Shown one piece after another: positions 18,299 through 26,448 of a DNA stretch of 64,000 bases. Origin of the DNA: Serratia sp. AKBS12 (lineage in GTDB: Bacteria > Pseudomonadota > Gammaproteobacteria > Enterobacterales > Enterobacteriaceae). The notes beneath the pieces were generated by a model that had not been told where the DNA came from, ran no database searches, and was given only the letters and a program-made list of their open reading frames with translations. Positions within the stretch are counted from its first letter, which is position 1. Each line of letters opens with the position of its first letter. The stretch spans positions 496,001-560,000 of the forward strand of contig NZ_JANUSB010000015.1 of NCBI RefSeq assembly GCF_024793895.1, in the 5' to 3' direction. A program made the position numbers and the translations under genes.

Positions 18299-19165
18299 AT
18301 GTCTCAGATCGAAAATTCAGGCAGTTACACCCTGGGGGAGCGCCGCGTGCACCGCTTGGGATACGGCGCAATGCAGTTGGCCGGTCCGGGGGTATTTGGC
18401 CCACCGCGCGATCGTGCCGCGGCGCTGGCGGTGTTGCGCAGCGCCGTTGAGCAAGGGGTTAATCATATTGATACCAGCGATTTTTATGGTCCGCATATTA
18501 CCAACCAACTGATCCGTGAAGCGTTGGCACCTTACCCTGACGATCTGGTCATCGTCACCAAGATCGGTGCGCGCCGCGGCGACGATGCTGCCTGGTTGCC
18601 AGCCTTTTCTGCCGAGGCGTTGACGCAGGCGGTGCATGATAATCTGCGCAACCTGGGGCTGGAACAGCTTGAGGTGGTCAATTTGCGTATCATGTTTGAC
18701 GCGCACGGCCCGGCGGAAGGATCGATCGAGCAGCCGCTCAGCGTGCTGGCGCAGTTGCAGCAGCAGGGGCTGGTACGCCATATCGGTTTAAGCAATGTGA
18801 CGCCCAGCCAGGTGGCAGAGGGGCGGCAGATTTGCCCGATCGTCTGCGTGCAGAACCAGTACAATCTGGCCTGCCGTGGTGACGATGCGCTGATCGATGA
18901 TTTGGCCCGTGACGGCATCGCCTATGTGCCGTTCTTCCCGCTGGGCGGTTTCAGCCCGCTGCAATCCTCGACGCTATCCGAGCTGGCGCAGCAGTTGGCT
19001 GTGACGCCGATGCAGCTGGCGCTGGCCTGGCTGCTACAGCGTGCGCCGAATATTCTGTTGATCCCGGGAACCTCCTCGCTCGGCCATCTGCGCGAAAATC
19101 TGGCGGTCGCGCAGCTGTCTGTGTCGGATGAGGTAATGAGCAGGCTGAACGCTATCGGTGCCTGA
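18299..19165 (+). CDS. pdxI: Pyridoxal reductase PdxI-like aldo/keto reductase
   Basis: A 288-residue aldo/keto reductase starting at ATG 18299 behind an AAAGGAGC ribosome site. The sequence (RLGYGAMQLAGPGVFGPPRDR, VNHIDTSDFYGPH, GIAYVPFFPLGGFSPLQSSTL, LLIPGTSSLGHLREN) follows E. coli YdbC/PdxI nearly throughout. The catalytic Asp-Tyr-Lys-His set is in place (D and Y in DTSDFYG, K in VTKIGARRG). PdxI reduces pyridoxal to pyridoxine with NADPH in vitamin B6 salvage. It is divergent from a LysR gene and convergent with the redox operon, with only 13 bases between stops. Confidence 0.9.
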   Translation: MSQIENSGSYTLGERRVHRLGYGAMQLAGPGVFGPPRDRAAALAVLRSAVEQGVNHIDTSDFYGPHITNQLIREALAPYPDDLVIVTKIGARRGDDAAWLPAFSAEALTQAVHDNLRNLGLEQLEVVNLRIMFDAHGPAEGSIEQPLSVLAQLQQQGLVRHIGLSNVTPSQVAEGRQICPIVCVQNQYNLACRGDDALIDDLARDGIAYVPFFPLGGFSPLQSSTLSELAQQLAVTPMQLALAWLLQRAPNILLIPGTSSLGHLRENLAVAQLSVSDEVMSRLNAIGA

Positions 19166-19178
19166 CTGGTTGGGCAGG

Positions 19179-19940
19179 CTAGATGCCGCTGAACCAGTTA
19201 TAGCCCTGATCCTCCCAGTAGCCGCCGGGGTTGGTGTCGCTGACCACAATGGCGGCGATGTGTTTGGCATTCTTGAAGCCCAGTTTGGTCGGCACCCGCA
19301 GCCGCAGCGGATAGCCGTATTCCGCCGGTAGCGCCTTGCCGGCGAAGTCCAGCGCCAGAATGGTCTGCGGATGCAGCGCGGTGGCCATGTCGATACTGGA
19401 ATAGTAGCGGTCGGCGCACTTGAAGCCAACGTAGCGCGCGTTGAGATCGGCCCCCACCTGTTGCAGAAAGGTGCTCAGCGGCACACCACTCCATTGGCCG
19501 ATGGCGCTCCAGCCTTCGATACAGATCAGGCGAGTGATCTGGCTGTGCTGCGGCAAGCGCTGTAACTGTGCCAGCGTCCACGGCGCTTTTTTCGCCACCT
19601 TGCCGGACACTTCCAGTTGGAAACTGTCGAGATCTACCTCTGGCACGTTGTATTGCGGATAATAGGCGTTGAACGGGAATGGTTGGGTGATCTGGTCTGG
19701 GCGATAGGTTTGCGCCAACCGCTGTCGGCTGAACAGCCAGCTCTGCACCCGATCGTTCCAGCGCGACATCGCCCACAGCACTTTATCCACCTGGTCGCCG
19801 TCCTGCATATTGCAGCCGGTCAGCATTGCGACACCGCCCAGCGTCAGACCGGATCGCAGCAGCAGGCGACGTTGCAGATTCACCAGGCGTTTTTTCTGAT
19901 CCGGCTCCAGCGCTGGTGCGCGCAGGGTTTTATTCTTCAC
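19179..19940 (-). CDS. Molybdopterin-dependent oxidoreductase, sulfite-oxidase/MsrP fold
   Basis: A 253-residue protein of the oxidoreductase molybdopterin-binding family. The molybdenum ligand is C140 in RLICIEGWS, the motif of the YedY/MsrP and sulfite oxidase fold. The N-terminus holds twin arginines (RRLLLRSG, residues 24-30) before a hydrophobic stretch ending in a lipobox-like LTGC (C43), so a Tat-exported, possibly lipid-anchored periplasmic enzyme is likely. Its start overlaps the cytochrome b gene by 11 bases, a probable electron-transfer partner. It is shorter than MsrP and is probably a paralogue, not MsrP itself. Substrate unknown. Confidence 0.82.
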   Translation of the reverse strand: MKNKTLRAPALEPDQKKRLVNLQRRLLLRSGLTLGGVAMLTGCNMQDGDQVDKVLWAMSRWNDRVQSWLFSRQRLAQTYRPDQITQPFPFNAYYPQYNVPEVDLDSFQLEVSGKVAKKAPWTLAQLQRLPQHSQITRLICIEGWSAIGQWSGVPLSTFLQQVGADLNARYVGFKCADRYYSSIDMATALHPQTILALDFAGKALPAEYGYPLRLRVPTKLGFKNAKHIAAIVVSDTNPGGYWEDQGYNWFSGI

Positions 19941-20538
19941 GTTGACCTCCAGTTAGCATGGCCCACAGCGTGCGTGGCACGAGAATCACCATCAGCAGGT
20001 GAATCACCACAAACAGTCCGATCGCCGCCATGGCGAAAAAGTGCACGTAGCGCGCAGTGTCGAACCCGCCGAACAGCGCCACCAGCCAGGACAGCTGCAC
20101 CGGTTTCCAGATGGCCAGACCGGACAGCACCAGCAACAGGCCAAGCAGTAGCACGCCCAGATACATCAGTTTTTGAATACTGTTGTAGTGGCCGTGCCGG
20201 TGTTGCAGACGCAGCGTCAACGCCTGCCAGAGATCCTGTCGCAGCGTACTGATGCGCAGCGGCAGCAGATCGTGGCGAAAATGGCCGCTGAACAGGCTCC
20301 ACAGCAGATAGCACAGCCCGTTGAGCGCCAGCAGCCACATTACGGCCAGATGCCAGCCAATCGCGCCGCCCAGCCAGCCGCCCAGCGTAATCTGCGGCGG
20401 AAAGCGGAAGTCGAACAGCGGCGAGGCGTTGTAGATCTCCCAGCCACTCATGAACATGCACACCATGGCGAACAGATTGACCCAGTGGGTTATCCTGACC
20501 GGCCAGCGGTGCGCCGGCCGCGGCGCGTTGGTTTTCAT
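19930..20538 (-). CDS. Cytochrome b (b561-type) membrane subunit
   Basis: A 202-residue membrane protein with four hydrophobic segments and histidines placed as haem ligands: H18 (RITHWVNLFAM), one in AIGWHLAVMW, and ones in RYVHFFAMAAI and FVVIHLLMV. This is the di-haem cytochrome b561/Ni-Fe hydrogenase cytochrome layout. It would pass electrons between the quinone pool and the periplasmic molybdopterin enzyme encoded by the overlapping next gene, a role like MsrQ for MsrP. It is the second gene of a three-gene operon. Confidence 0.85.
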   Translation of the reverse strand: MKTNAPRPAHRWPVRITHWVNLFAMVCMFMSGWEIYNASPLFDFRFPPQITLGGWLGGAIGWHLAVMWLLALNGLCYLLWSLFSGHFRHDLLPLRISTLRQDLWQALTLRLQHRHGHYNSIQKLMYLGVLLLGLLLVLSGLAIWKPVQLSWLVALFGGFDTARYVHFFAMAAIGLFVVIHLLMVILVPRTLWAMLTGGQREE

Positions 20539-20552
20539 CGTTGGCTCCCGGG

Positions 20553-21179
20553 TTACATTGGCGGCACGGTGCCGTCTTTACCGGCGGAAATGCGCGTTGC
20601 CACGCGATCGCCCTTGGCGTCGGTCGCGGAGAACAGCACGATGTGCGCCCCGGGCTTCAGCAGGCTGCGATCGCCCGGATCGAGCGTCACAATCGGCACG
20701 TCGTCCGGTACGATCACGGTTTTTTGCTGGTTGCCGTAATTCACCGTCAGGGTGCGGCCATTGGCGTTAACCAGTTTGCCCACCGTGCCGTTAGTCATGG
20801 TATCCACCTTGCCATCGGCCGATTCCCATGGCGAATGGCCTTCGCCGGTGCCACGCAGGCTGGCGGCGAAGACATGCACTTCCAGTGCCTTGAGCGTGCC
20901 GTCGGCCTGCGGGACCGCGGCGGTGCCGATAAAGCTGTCGGGCTTGATATCGTCCGCGCTGCCTTTCGCGACGCTGAATACCTGGGTCTGATCGTTGAGT
21001 TTGACGTCTATCTTGCTGCCTTTACGGTCGGTGAGCTGCAACTGGGTATCACTCACCTGATCGATGGTGCCGCGCAGCGGCGCGATGGCTTTGCCTGGGG
21101 TTTGCGCGGCGGCGGCGATGCCGCTGCACATCATCAGGCTGGACAGCAGTAAACCGGCAATACGGTGACGAGTAAGCAT
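20553..21179 (-). CDS. Periplasmic DUF5666-type protein
   Basis: A 208-residue precursor starting at ATG 21179 behind an AGGAGAG site. A Sec signal peptide is clear (MLTRHRIAGLLLSSLMMCSGIAAAA). Two repeated beta-rich units follow (APLRGTIDQVSDTQLQLTDRKGSKIDVKL and NGTVGKLVNANGRTLTVNYGNQQ), the DUF5666 pattern. There are no Cys or haem motifs in the mature part. First gene of the operon with the cytochrome b and the molybdopterin enzyme, 14 bases upstream of the cytochrome gene. Function unknown; an accessory or sensor role in the redox module is inference. Confidence 0.75.
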   Translation of the reverse strand: MLTRHRIAGLLLSSLMMCSGIAAAAQTPGKAIAPLRGTIDQVSDTQLQLTDRKGSKIDVKLNDQTQVFSVAKGSADDIKPDSFIGTAAVPQADGTLKALEVHVFAASLRGTGEGHSPWESADGKVDTMTNGTVGKLVNANGRTLTVNYGNQQKTVIVPDDVPIVTLDPGDRSLLKPGAHIVLFSATDAKGDRVATRISAGKDGTVPPM

Positions 21180-21244
21180 AAATCTCTCCTGTAGTTGGTT
21201 GCCGATTAAGCATGGTCGAGTAATAGGGTCAGCTCCATGTCGAT

Positions 21245-21266
21245 TTGATGACATTAATGTCATCAA
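21245..21266. promoter_or_regulatory. Perfect palindrome, likely CusR/HprR-type response-regulator box
   Basis: A 22-base perfect palindrome with core TGACATTAATGTCA sits between the redox operon (start 66 bases to the left) and the two-component system (start 52 bases to the right). E. coli CusR boxes have the same TGACA-N4-TGTCA layout. A TAATAT -10-like element follows at 21287-21292. Binding by the adjacent regulator is inferred. Confidence 0.7.
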
Positions 21267-21318
21267 GTTTGGCAGTCGAAACTGCTAATATTTCCGTGGG
21301 CGTAATGAGGTAATGAAC

Positions 21319-21990
21319 ATGCGAATACTGGTGGTTGAAGACGATACCAGCACCGGCGATTATCTGAAGAAAGGGCTGGAAGAGGCCGGTTACCGCGTCG
21401 ATCTGGCGCGTAACGGCACCGATGGGCTATTCCGGGCGCTGGAGCATGGCTATGATGCCATTGTGCTCGACGTGATGCTGCCGGGGCTGGACGGTTGGCA
21501 GATTATTGAGGTGTTGCGCAAGAAAAGCGACGTGCCGATCCTGTTCCTCACCGCGCGCGACGGGGTACAGGATCGCATTCACGGCCTTGAGCTGGGGGCC
21601 GATGACTATCTGATCAAACCGTTTTCCTTTACCGAACTTGTACTGCGCCTACGCACCTTGCTGCGCCGCGGTACGGTGCGCGAAGCCGATCATTACGCGA
21701 TTGCCGATCTGCACATTGACGTGCTGCGCCGCAAAGTGGTGCGTCAGGAACAAACCATTGTGCTGACCAACAAGGAGTTTATGTTGCTGCACCTGCTGGT
21801 GCGGCGCGAGGGCGAGGTGCTGTCGCGTACCATGATTGCCTCGCAGGTATGGGACATGAACTTTGACAGCGACACCAACGTGGTGGACGTGGCAATCAAG
21901 CGGCTACGCGCCAAGATCGATCGGCCGTTTGCGCTCAAACTCATTCATACCGTGCGTGGCATCGGCTACGTGTGCGAGCCGCGCGCATGA
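21319..21990 (+). CDS. Heavy-metal/oxidative-stress-type response regulator (OmpR family)
   Basis: A 223-residue regulator. The ATG at 21319 is preferred because the GAGG ribosome site lies eight bases upstream; the ATG six bases earlier is too close. The receiver domain has the acidic pocket (VVEDD), phospho-acceptor D51 ([12 protein letters not shown]) and K100 (LIKPF). The C-terminal winged helix has the [31 protein letters not shown] and TVRGIGYV signatures of the CusR/PcoR/HprR subgroup. It overlaps the sensor gene by four bases. Probable targets are itself and the divergent redox operon via the shared palindrome. Confidence 0.9.
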   Translation: MRILVVEDDTSTGDYLKKGLEEAGYRVDLARNGTDGLFRALEHGYDAIVLDVMLPGLDGWQIIEVLRKKSDVPILFLTARDGVQDRIHGLELGADDYLIKPFSFTELVLRLRTLLRRGTVREADHYAIADLHIDVLRRKVVRQEQTIVLTNKEFMLLHLLVRREGEVLSRTMIASQVWDMNFDSDTNVVDVAIKRLRAKIDRPFALKLIHTVRGIGYVCEPRA

Positions 21991-23396
21991 GCCGGCTGGC
22001 GGCGCGCTGGCGCTCACTGTCGCTGACGTTGCGCAGCGCGATGCTGTTTGCCCTGGCGGCGGCGTTGGTGGTCAGCGCCGCGGGCAGCTACCTGTATGGC
22101 GCGATGCGCCAGGAAATGGTGTATCGCAGCGACGTGCAGATCATCGGGCGGGTCGAATACTTCCGGCATCTGCTCAGCCAGCGTTTTCCGCTTGAACGGC
22201 TGACCGCCAATACCGGGTTATTTGAAAACATGCTGGGTAACGAGCAGGATGTGCTGATCTTCCGGTTGCAGGGGAAAAACGCCTTAATCAACGTCAATCC
22301 GGGCAGGCTGAATTTGCCGGCAGTCACACCCACACCGCCCGGGCAGCCGCAAATGCGTAGCGCGGTGCAGGCCGGCGCTACGCCGCAGGGGGTGCCACTG
22401 CGCGTGGTGTCAGCGCTGGTGAAGCTGGAGGACGGCGCGCTGCTGCAAATAACCGCCGCCCACGTTATGGCCAATGAACAGAAGATGCTGGCGCGTTACC
22501 TGTGGCGCATTGTCGCGGCGGTGGTTGCGGCGTTTCTGTCGATTGCCCTGTTAGGCTATTGGGTGATGCGTCGTGAACTGCGTCCGCTGTGGCGAATGGC
22601 GGCCCAGGCGGCGGCGATCTCGCCCCAGACGCTGTCGACCCGGCTGAGTGAACAGGGGGCGCCACAGGAACTGCAGCAGCTGATCCGCTCTTTTAATGCC
22701 ATGCTCGACAGGCTGAATGCGGGCTACCAGCGTTTGACACAGTTTTCAGCCGATCTGGCGCATGAAATCCGCACTCCAATCGGCGCGTTGATGGGGCAGT
22801 GTCAGGTGGCGTTGTATCAGCCGCGCAGTACCGAAGAGTATGAAACCCTGCTGTCGACCAATATGGAAGAGCTGGAACGCATTTCGCGGATGGTGGAAAA
22901 CATCCTGTTTTTGGCGCGTGCCAGCGAAGCGCAATCGGTGCTCAACTATCGCCAACTGGACGTGGCGCGGGAACTGCAACGGGTCGCCGATTATTTCGAA
23001 GGGCTGGCGGAGGAGCGCGGCATGACGCTGGTGTGTGACGGCGAAGGGCAAGTGCAGGCCGACGCCATGCTGTTCCAGCGTGCGCTAAGCAATCTGGTGG
23101 CCAATGCGGTGCGTTACGGCGATGAACAGAGTCAAATCGTGCTGCGCGCCGTGGCGCAACACGACGCGTTGGTGGTACGGGTGATCAACCAGGGGCCACC
23201 GATTGCCGCCGAGCATCTGGAAAAACTGTTCGATCGCTTTTATCGCGCCGATGCCGCGCGCAGCAGCCAGGCCAGCGGGTTGGGGCTGTCGATCGTACGC
23301 GCCATCATGACGCTGCACGGCGGTGAAGTCCAGGCGGCGTGCTACGCCGAACCTCCTGGCGCGCAGATCGTTTTCAGCCTGATTTTCCCGCGCTAA
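21987..23396 (+). CDS. Heavy-metal-type sensor histidine kinase
   Basis: A 469-residue kinase beginning at the ATGA overlap with the regulator gene. Order: membrane span (about 18-38), a periplasmic loop of about 130 residues, a second span (about 172-194), HAMP, the dimerisation domain with H259 ([13 protein letters not shown]), and the ATPase domain with N box ([13 protein letters not shown]) and G2 (SGLGLSIV). This is the CusS/HprS type. The loop lacks obvious Cys or Met clusters, so the signal is not obvious; copper, chlorine species or peroxide are all possible by family. Confidence 0.9.
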   Translation: MSRLAARWRSLSLTLRSAMLFALAAALVVSAAGSYLYGAMRQEMVYRSDVQIIGRVEYFRHLLSQRFPLERLTANTGLFENMLGNEQDVLIFRLQGKNALINVNPGRLNLPAVTPTPPGQPQMRSAVQAGATPQGVPLRVVSALVKLEDGALLQITAAHVMANEQKMLARYLWRIVAAVVAAFLSIALLGYWVMRRELRPLWRMAAQAAAISPQTLSTRLSEQGAPQELQQLIRSFNAMLDRLNAGYQRLTQFSADLAHEIRTPIGALMGQCQVALYQPRSTEEYETLLSTNMEELERISRMVENILFLARASEAQSVLNYRQLDVARELQRVADYFEGLAEERGMTLVCDGEGQVQADAMLFQRALSNLVANAVRYGDEQSQIVLRAVAQHDALVVRVINQGPPIAAEHLEKLFDRFYRADAARSSQASGLGLSIVRAIMTLHGGEVQAACYAEPPGAQIVFSLIFPR

Positions 23397-23398
23397 AC

Positions 23399-23420
23399 GC
23401 CGCCGGCTTGCTCCGGCGGC
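23399..23420 (+). terminator. GC-rich hairpin after the sensor kinase gene
   Basis: GCCGCCGG pairs with CCGGCGGC around CTTGCT, directly after the kinase stop codon. An A-rich rather than T-rich run follows, so termination efficiency is uncertain. Confidence 0.5.
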
Positions 23421-23495
23421 ATAAAAAACTTTGCATGATCTGCACTTATCAAACATCCTTTAAAACAAGGTTTCGTTTTTTGCTGTGGGCTAATT

Positions 23496-24929
23496 TTGAA
23501 CTTACTTGATGACATGCGGCAGCGCGTTACCGGTGCGCGTTGGTATGGCAAAAGAACAAGCTATCGAGTGCTGTTTTGGCGAGAGATCACGCCATTGGCG
23601 GTACCGATTTTGCTGGAAAATGCTTGCGTATTGCTGATGGGGGTGCTGAGCACCTTTCTGGTAAGTTGGCTCGGCAAGGAGGCGATGGCCGGCGTGGGGC
23701 TGGCGGACAGCTTCAACATGGTAATTATCGCTTTCTTCGCTGCGGTCGATCTGGGTACCACGGTGGTGGTGGCCTTCAGTCTGGGCAAGCTGGATCATCA
23801 ACGGGCGCGTTCCGCGGCGCGGCAGTCATTGGTGCTGATGACCCTGGTGGCGTTTATGCTGGCCATTGGCATCCATTTGGCCGGTGAACAGATCATTGGC
23901 GTGATCGCCGGCGAGGCGACGCCGGAAGTGAAAGCGCTGGCGCTGTCTTACCTGCAAACCACGGTGTGGAGTTACCCGGCGGCGGCGATTGCGCTGATCG
24001 GCAGCGGCGCATTGCGCGGTGCTGGCAATACCAAGCTGCCGTTGCTGATTAACGGCGGCATGAACATTCTCAATATCATCATCAGCAGCGCGTTGATTTA
24101 CGGTATTCCGGGTTGGGATGGGCTGGGGTTCATTGGCGCCGGATTGGGGTTGACCATTACCCGTTACATTGGCGCTCTGGCGATTCTGTACGTGTTGATG
24201 ATCGGTTTCACCCCGGCGCTGCATATTACGCTGCGCAGTTACCTGACGCCGCTGAAGCTGAACATCCTTTGGGAAGTGTTGGGGATTGGCATTCCCGCCA
24301 GCATCGAGTCGGTGTTGTTTAACGGCGGGAAATTGCTGACGCAAATGTTTGTTGCCGGCATGGGCACCAACGTGATTGCCGGTAATTTTATTGCCTTTTC
24401 TATTGCCTCACTGATTAATTTGCCGGGCAACGCGCTGGGCTCGGCGTCGACCATTATCGTCGGCAAGCGGCTGGGCAGGGGGCAGGTGGGACAGGCGGAG
24501 CGGCAGTTGCGCTTCATTTTCTGGCTATCGACCATTTTCATGACGCTGGTCGCCTGGGGCAGTGCGCCGTTTGCCGGGCTGTTTGCTTCGTTTTATACCC
24601 AGCAGGACGATGTAAAAGAGGTGGTCAAGACGCTGGTGTGGCTGAACGCGCTGTTTATGCCGATCTGGTCTGCTTCCTGGGTGCTGCCGGCCGGTCTGAA
24701 AGGGGCTCGCGATGCCCGATTTGCCATGTGGGTTTCCATGCTTGGCATGTGGGGGTGTCGCGTGGTGGCCGGCTACACCCTCGGCATCGTACTTGGGATG
24801 GGCGTAGTCGGCGTCTGGTTGGGGATGTTCCTGGATTGGGCGGTGCGTGGTGCCTTCTTCTACTGGCGGATGATCAGCGGGCGCTGGTTGCAGAAATACC
24901 CGCGCCATCAAACGCGCCAGAACGGTTAA
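23496..24929 (+). CDS. yeeO: MATE-family efflux transporter, YeeO-like
   Basis: A 477-residue multidrug and toxin extrusion protein with 12 hydrophobic segments; the N-terminal block (VLLMGVLSTFLVSWLGKEAMAGVGLADSFNM) follows E. coli YeeO. YeeO exports flavins and dipeptides in E. coli. In E. coli the gene lies in the asn tRNA neighbourhood, consistent with this region. The start is uncertain: TTG 23496 gives a leader MNLLDD with a weak GGG upstream, and ATG 23514 has no good ribosome site. No operon partner is visible. Confidence 0.82.
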   Translation: MNLLDDMRQRVTGARWYGKRTSYRVLFWREITPLAVPILLENACVLLMGVLSTFLVSWLGKEAMAGVGLADSFNMVIIAFFAAVDLGTTVVVAFSLGKLDHQRARSAARQSLVLMTLVAFMLAIGIHLAGEQIIGVIAGEATPEVKALALSYLQTTVWSYPAAAIALIGSGALRGAGNTKLPLLINGGMNILNIIISSALIYGIPGWDGLGFIGAGLGLTITRYIGALAILYVLMIGFTPALHITLRSYLTPLKLNILWEVLGIGIPASIESVLFNGGKLLTQMFVAGMGTNVIAGNFIAFSIASLINLPGNALGSASTIIVGKRLGRGQVGQAERQLRFIFWLSTIFMTLVAWGSAPFAGLFASFYTQQDDVKEVVKTLVWLNALFMPIWSASWVLPAGLKGARDARFAMWVSMLGMWGCRVVAGYTLGIVLGMGVVGVWLGMFLDWAVRGAFFYWRMISGRWLQKYPRHQTRQNG

Positions 24930-24975
24930 GCGCCCAACCACCTACGGCGCTGATTGTCGGGCAACGCCGGTACGT

Positions 24976-26142
24976 TCAGTCAAACAGGTTTTCCGGCAGG
25001 TCGGCCAGATACAGCGCCGGCTTTCCTTCAACGTCCGAGGTAAACAACACCTGGCGGTCATCTGGCGTAAAGGACGGATGCGGATGGGTGACCTGACGAT
25101 CGCCATCCAGCACGCGCCATGAACTGTTATGCGCCGCCAGCCGGGCCTGACGGCGACGTTTGGTATCGAACACGTACAGCCACGGATCGTTTTGAATGCT
25201 ATAGCCTTGCGCATCCTGCACATCGACCGGGGTACCGGAACCATCGCCGACCAGCAGACTGCCGTCATGGTTACTCATCAGGTGCGAGCAGGCCGGCATT
25301 TCCATCACCACTTCATCGCTGCCGCTGAGCGGATCAAACCGGCAAATATGACGCTGCTGGCGGCCCTTCATATAGGAAACGTACATCAGCGCCGAGCCGT
25401 CCGGTACCCAGAACTCGTGTGTGCAACTTTCACCTTCGGCATGGGTTTTCACTTTGCGCAACTGGCTGCCATCTTCATTAATCAACCACATGCGGGCATC
25501 GACCCGATCGTGCGGCCCCTCATGACAGAACGCCACGCAGCTATCATCATTGGGGCGGTAAATAGGATGTCCGAGCCAGGTGGCGGCTTGGTGAATGACC
25601 GTGGCCTTGCCGCTGTGAAGATCGATGCGCAGCAGGCGACAGCGTGGTTTTTTGGTGAAGAAGGTATGGAACACCTGCCAGTCGGACAGTGGCACCCAGT
25701 CACGGCGATCGATTTCTATGCCCACCAGACTGGTGCATTCACCGTTAGCCACCCAGGTGCCATAGCCGACCCACTCCTCCGGTACGTGGTACACGGTGCT
25801 TTCCTGTAGTGTGCTCAGCGTTACCCGCCGCAGCTCTCGTTCATTTTTTACGTAATAGAGAAAGCGCTCATCCGGTGACAAAAACCCGCCAAAGGTATTG
25901 TCACCGGCGCCTTCGGTCAACTGCACCGCCTGCTGTTGCTGCCGATCCAGCAGATAATAGTTGCGATGACCGTCAAACTCGGCGGCAAACAGCAGCTGAC
26001 GGCCATTCTGGGTAAAGCATTTTTGATAGAAGTAATTACGATGGCACAGTACCTCCGGCGGGGTGAGGCGCGTAACGCGCGCGCCGGTACCGGGATCGTT
26101 AAACTGATGAAAATCAAGATTGATGACAGAACCCTTAGCCAC
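24976..26142 (-). CDS. ogl: Oligogalacturonate lyase
   Basis: A 388-residue cytosolic enzyme of polysaccharide lyase family 22. It has the beta-propeller repeats with conserved segments (RLTPPEVLCHRNYFYQKCFT, HEGPHDRVDARMWL, ACSHLMSNHDGSLLVGDG, HPHPSFTPDD) that contain the His ligands of the catalytic Mn. It cleaves digalacturonate and short unsaturated oligogalacturonides to 5-keto-4-deoxyuronate. No signal peptide, as expected. It is divergent from the togT transporter gene, sharing a control region with two KdgR-type boxes and two CRP-like sites. Confidence 0.96.
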   Translation of the reverse strand: MAKGSVINLDFHQFNDPGTGARVTRLTPPEVLCHRNYFYQKCFTQNGRQLLFAAEFDGHRNYYLLDRQQQQAVQLTEGAGDNTFGGFLSPDERFLYYVKNERELRRVTLSTLQESTVYHVPEEWVGYGTWVANGECTSLVGIEIDRRDWVPLSDWQVFHTFFTKKPRCRLLRIDLHSGKATVIHQAATWLGHPIYRPNDDSCVAFCHEGPHDRVDARMWLINEDGSQLRKVKTHAEGESCTHEFWVPDGSALMYVSYMKGRQQRHICRFDPLSGSDEVVMEMPACSHLMSNHDGSLLVGDGSGTPVDVQDAQGYSIQNDPWLYVFDTKRRRQARLAAHNSSWRVLDGDRQVTHPHPSFTPDDRQVLFTSDVEGKPALYLADLPENLFD

Positions 26143-26196
26143 AATGGCCTCCTTGGTGCTGCCGGCGTCACGCCCGGCATTGGTTTAATTTTGGTA

Positions 26197-26218
26197 AATT
26201 AAAACGGTGTTTCATTTT
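26197..26218. promoter_or_regulatory. KdgR box upstream of ogl
   Basis: AATTAAAACGGTGTTTCATT and the following TT match the KdgR consensus of AAAAC and GTTTCATTTT half-sites. It is 55-76 bases before the ogl start. KdgR represses pectin genes until ketodeoxygluconate binds. Confidence 0.75.
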
Positions 26219-26268
26219 GTGTTGAAATCATAACCAAATTAACCAATGCGCCAATCGAACTGGCTAAT

Positions 26269-26290
26269 TTATGCGATGTAGATCGCATAA
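26269..26290. promoter_or_regulatory. Perfect TGCGA-N6-TCGCA palindrome (CRP-S-like site)
   Basis: TTATGCGAT and ATCGCATAA flank GTAG. The core is TGCGATGTAGATCGCA, the arrangement reported for CRP-S sites that need the co-activator Sxy/TfoX in gammaproteobacteria. It lies mid-way between ogl and togT. Assignment to CRP is by motif only. Confidence 0.55.
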
Positions 26291-26350
26291 TTCCCGTTTA
26301 CCGTTAACTGCGTCTCAAAAATAATTTAAATAATCCTTCAGATTCTCTTA

Positions 26351-26366
26351 TGTGATATTCATCACA
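26351..26366. promoter_or_regulatory. Consensus CRP site upstream of togT
   Basis: TGTGATATTCATCACA has both perfect half-sites (TGTGA-N6-TCACA), 83-98 bases before the togT start. It implies glucose repression of the pectin genes. Confidence 0.8.
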
Positions 26367-26406
26367 TCAATCCCTTTCGCATGCCAGTATAAAACGATTC
26401 TCCTAT

Positions 26407-26429
26407 AAAAATGAAACGCAGGTTCAATT
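26407..26429. promoter_or_regulatory. KdgR box upstream of togT
   Basis: AAAAATGAAACGCAGGTTCA followed by ATT has a strong left half-site (AAAATGAAAC) and a weaker right one. It ends 20 bases before the togT start, where KdgR would block transcription or initiation. Confidence 0.7.
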
Positions 26430-26448
26430 ATAAAAAGAGAACAATCTG

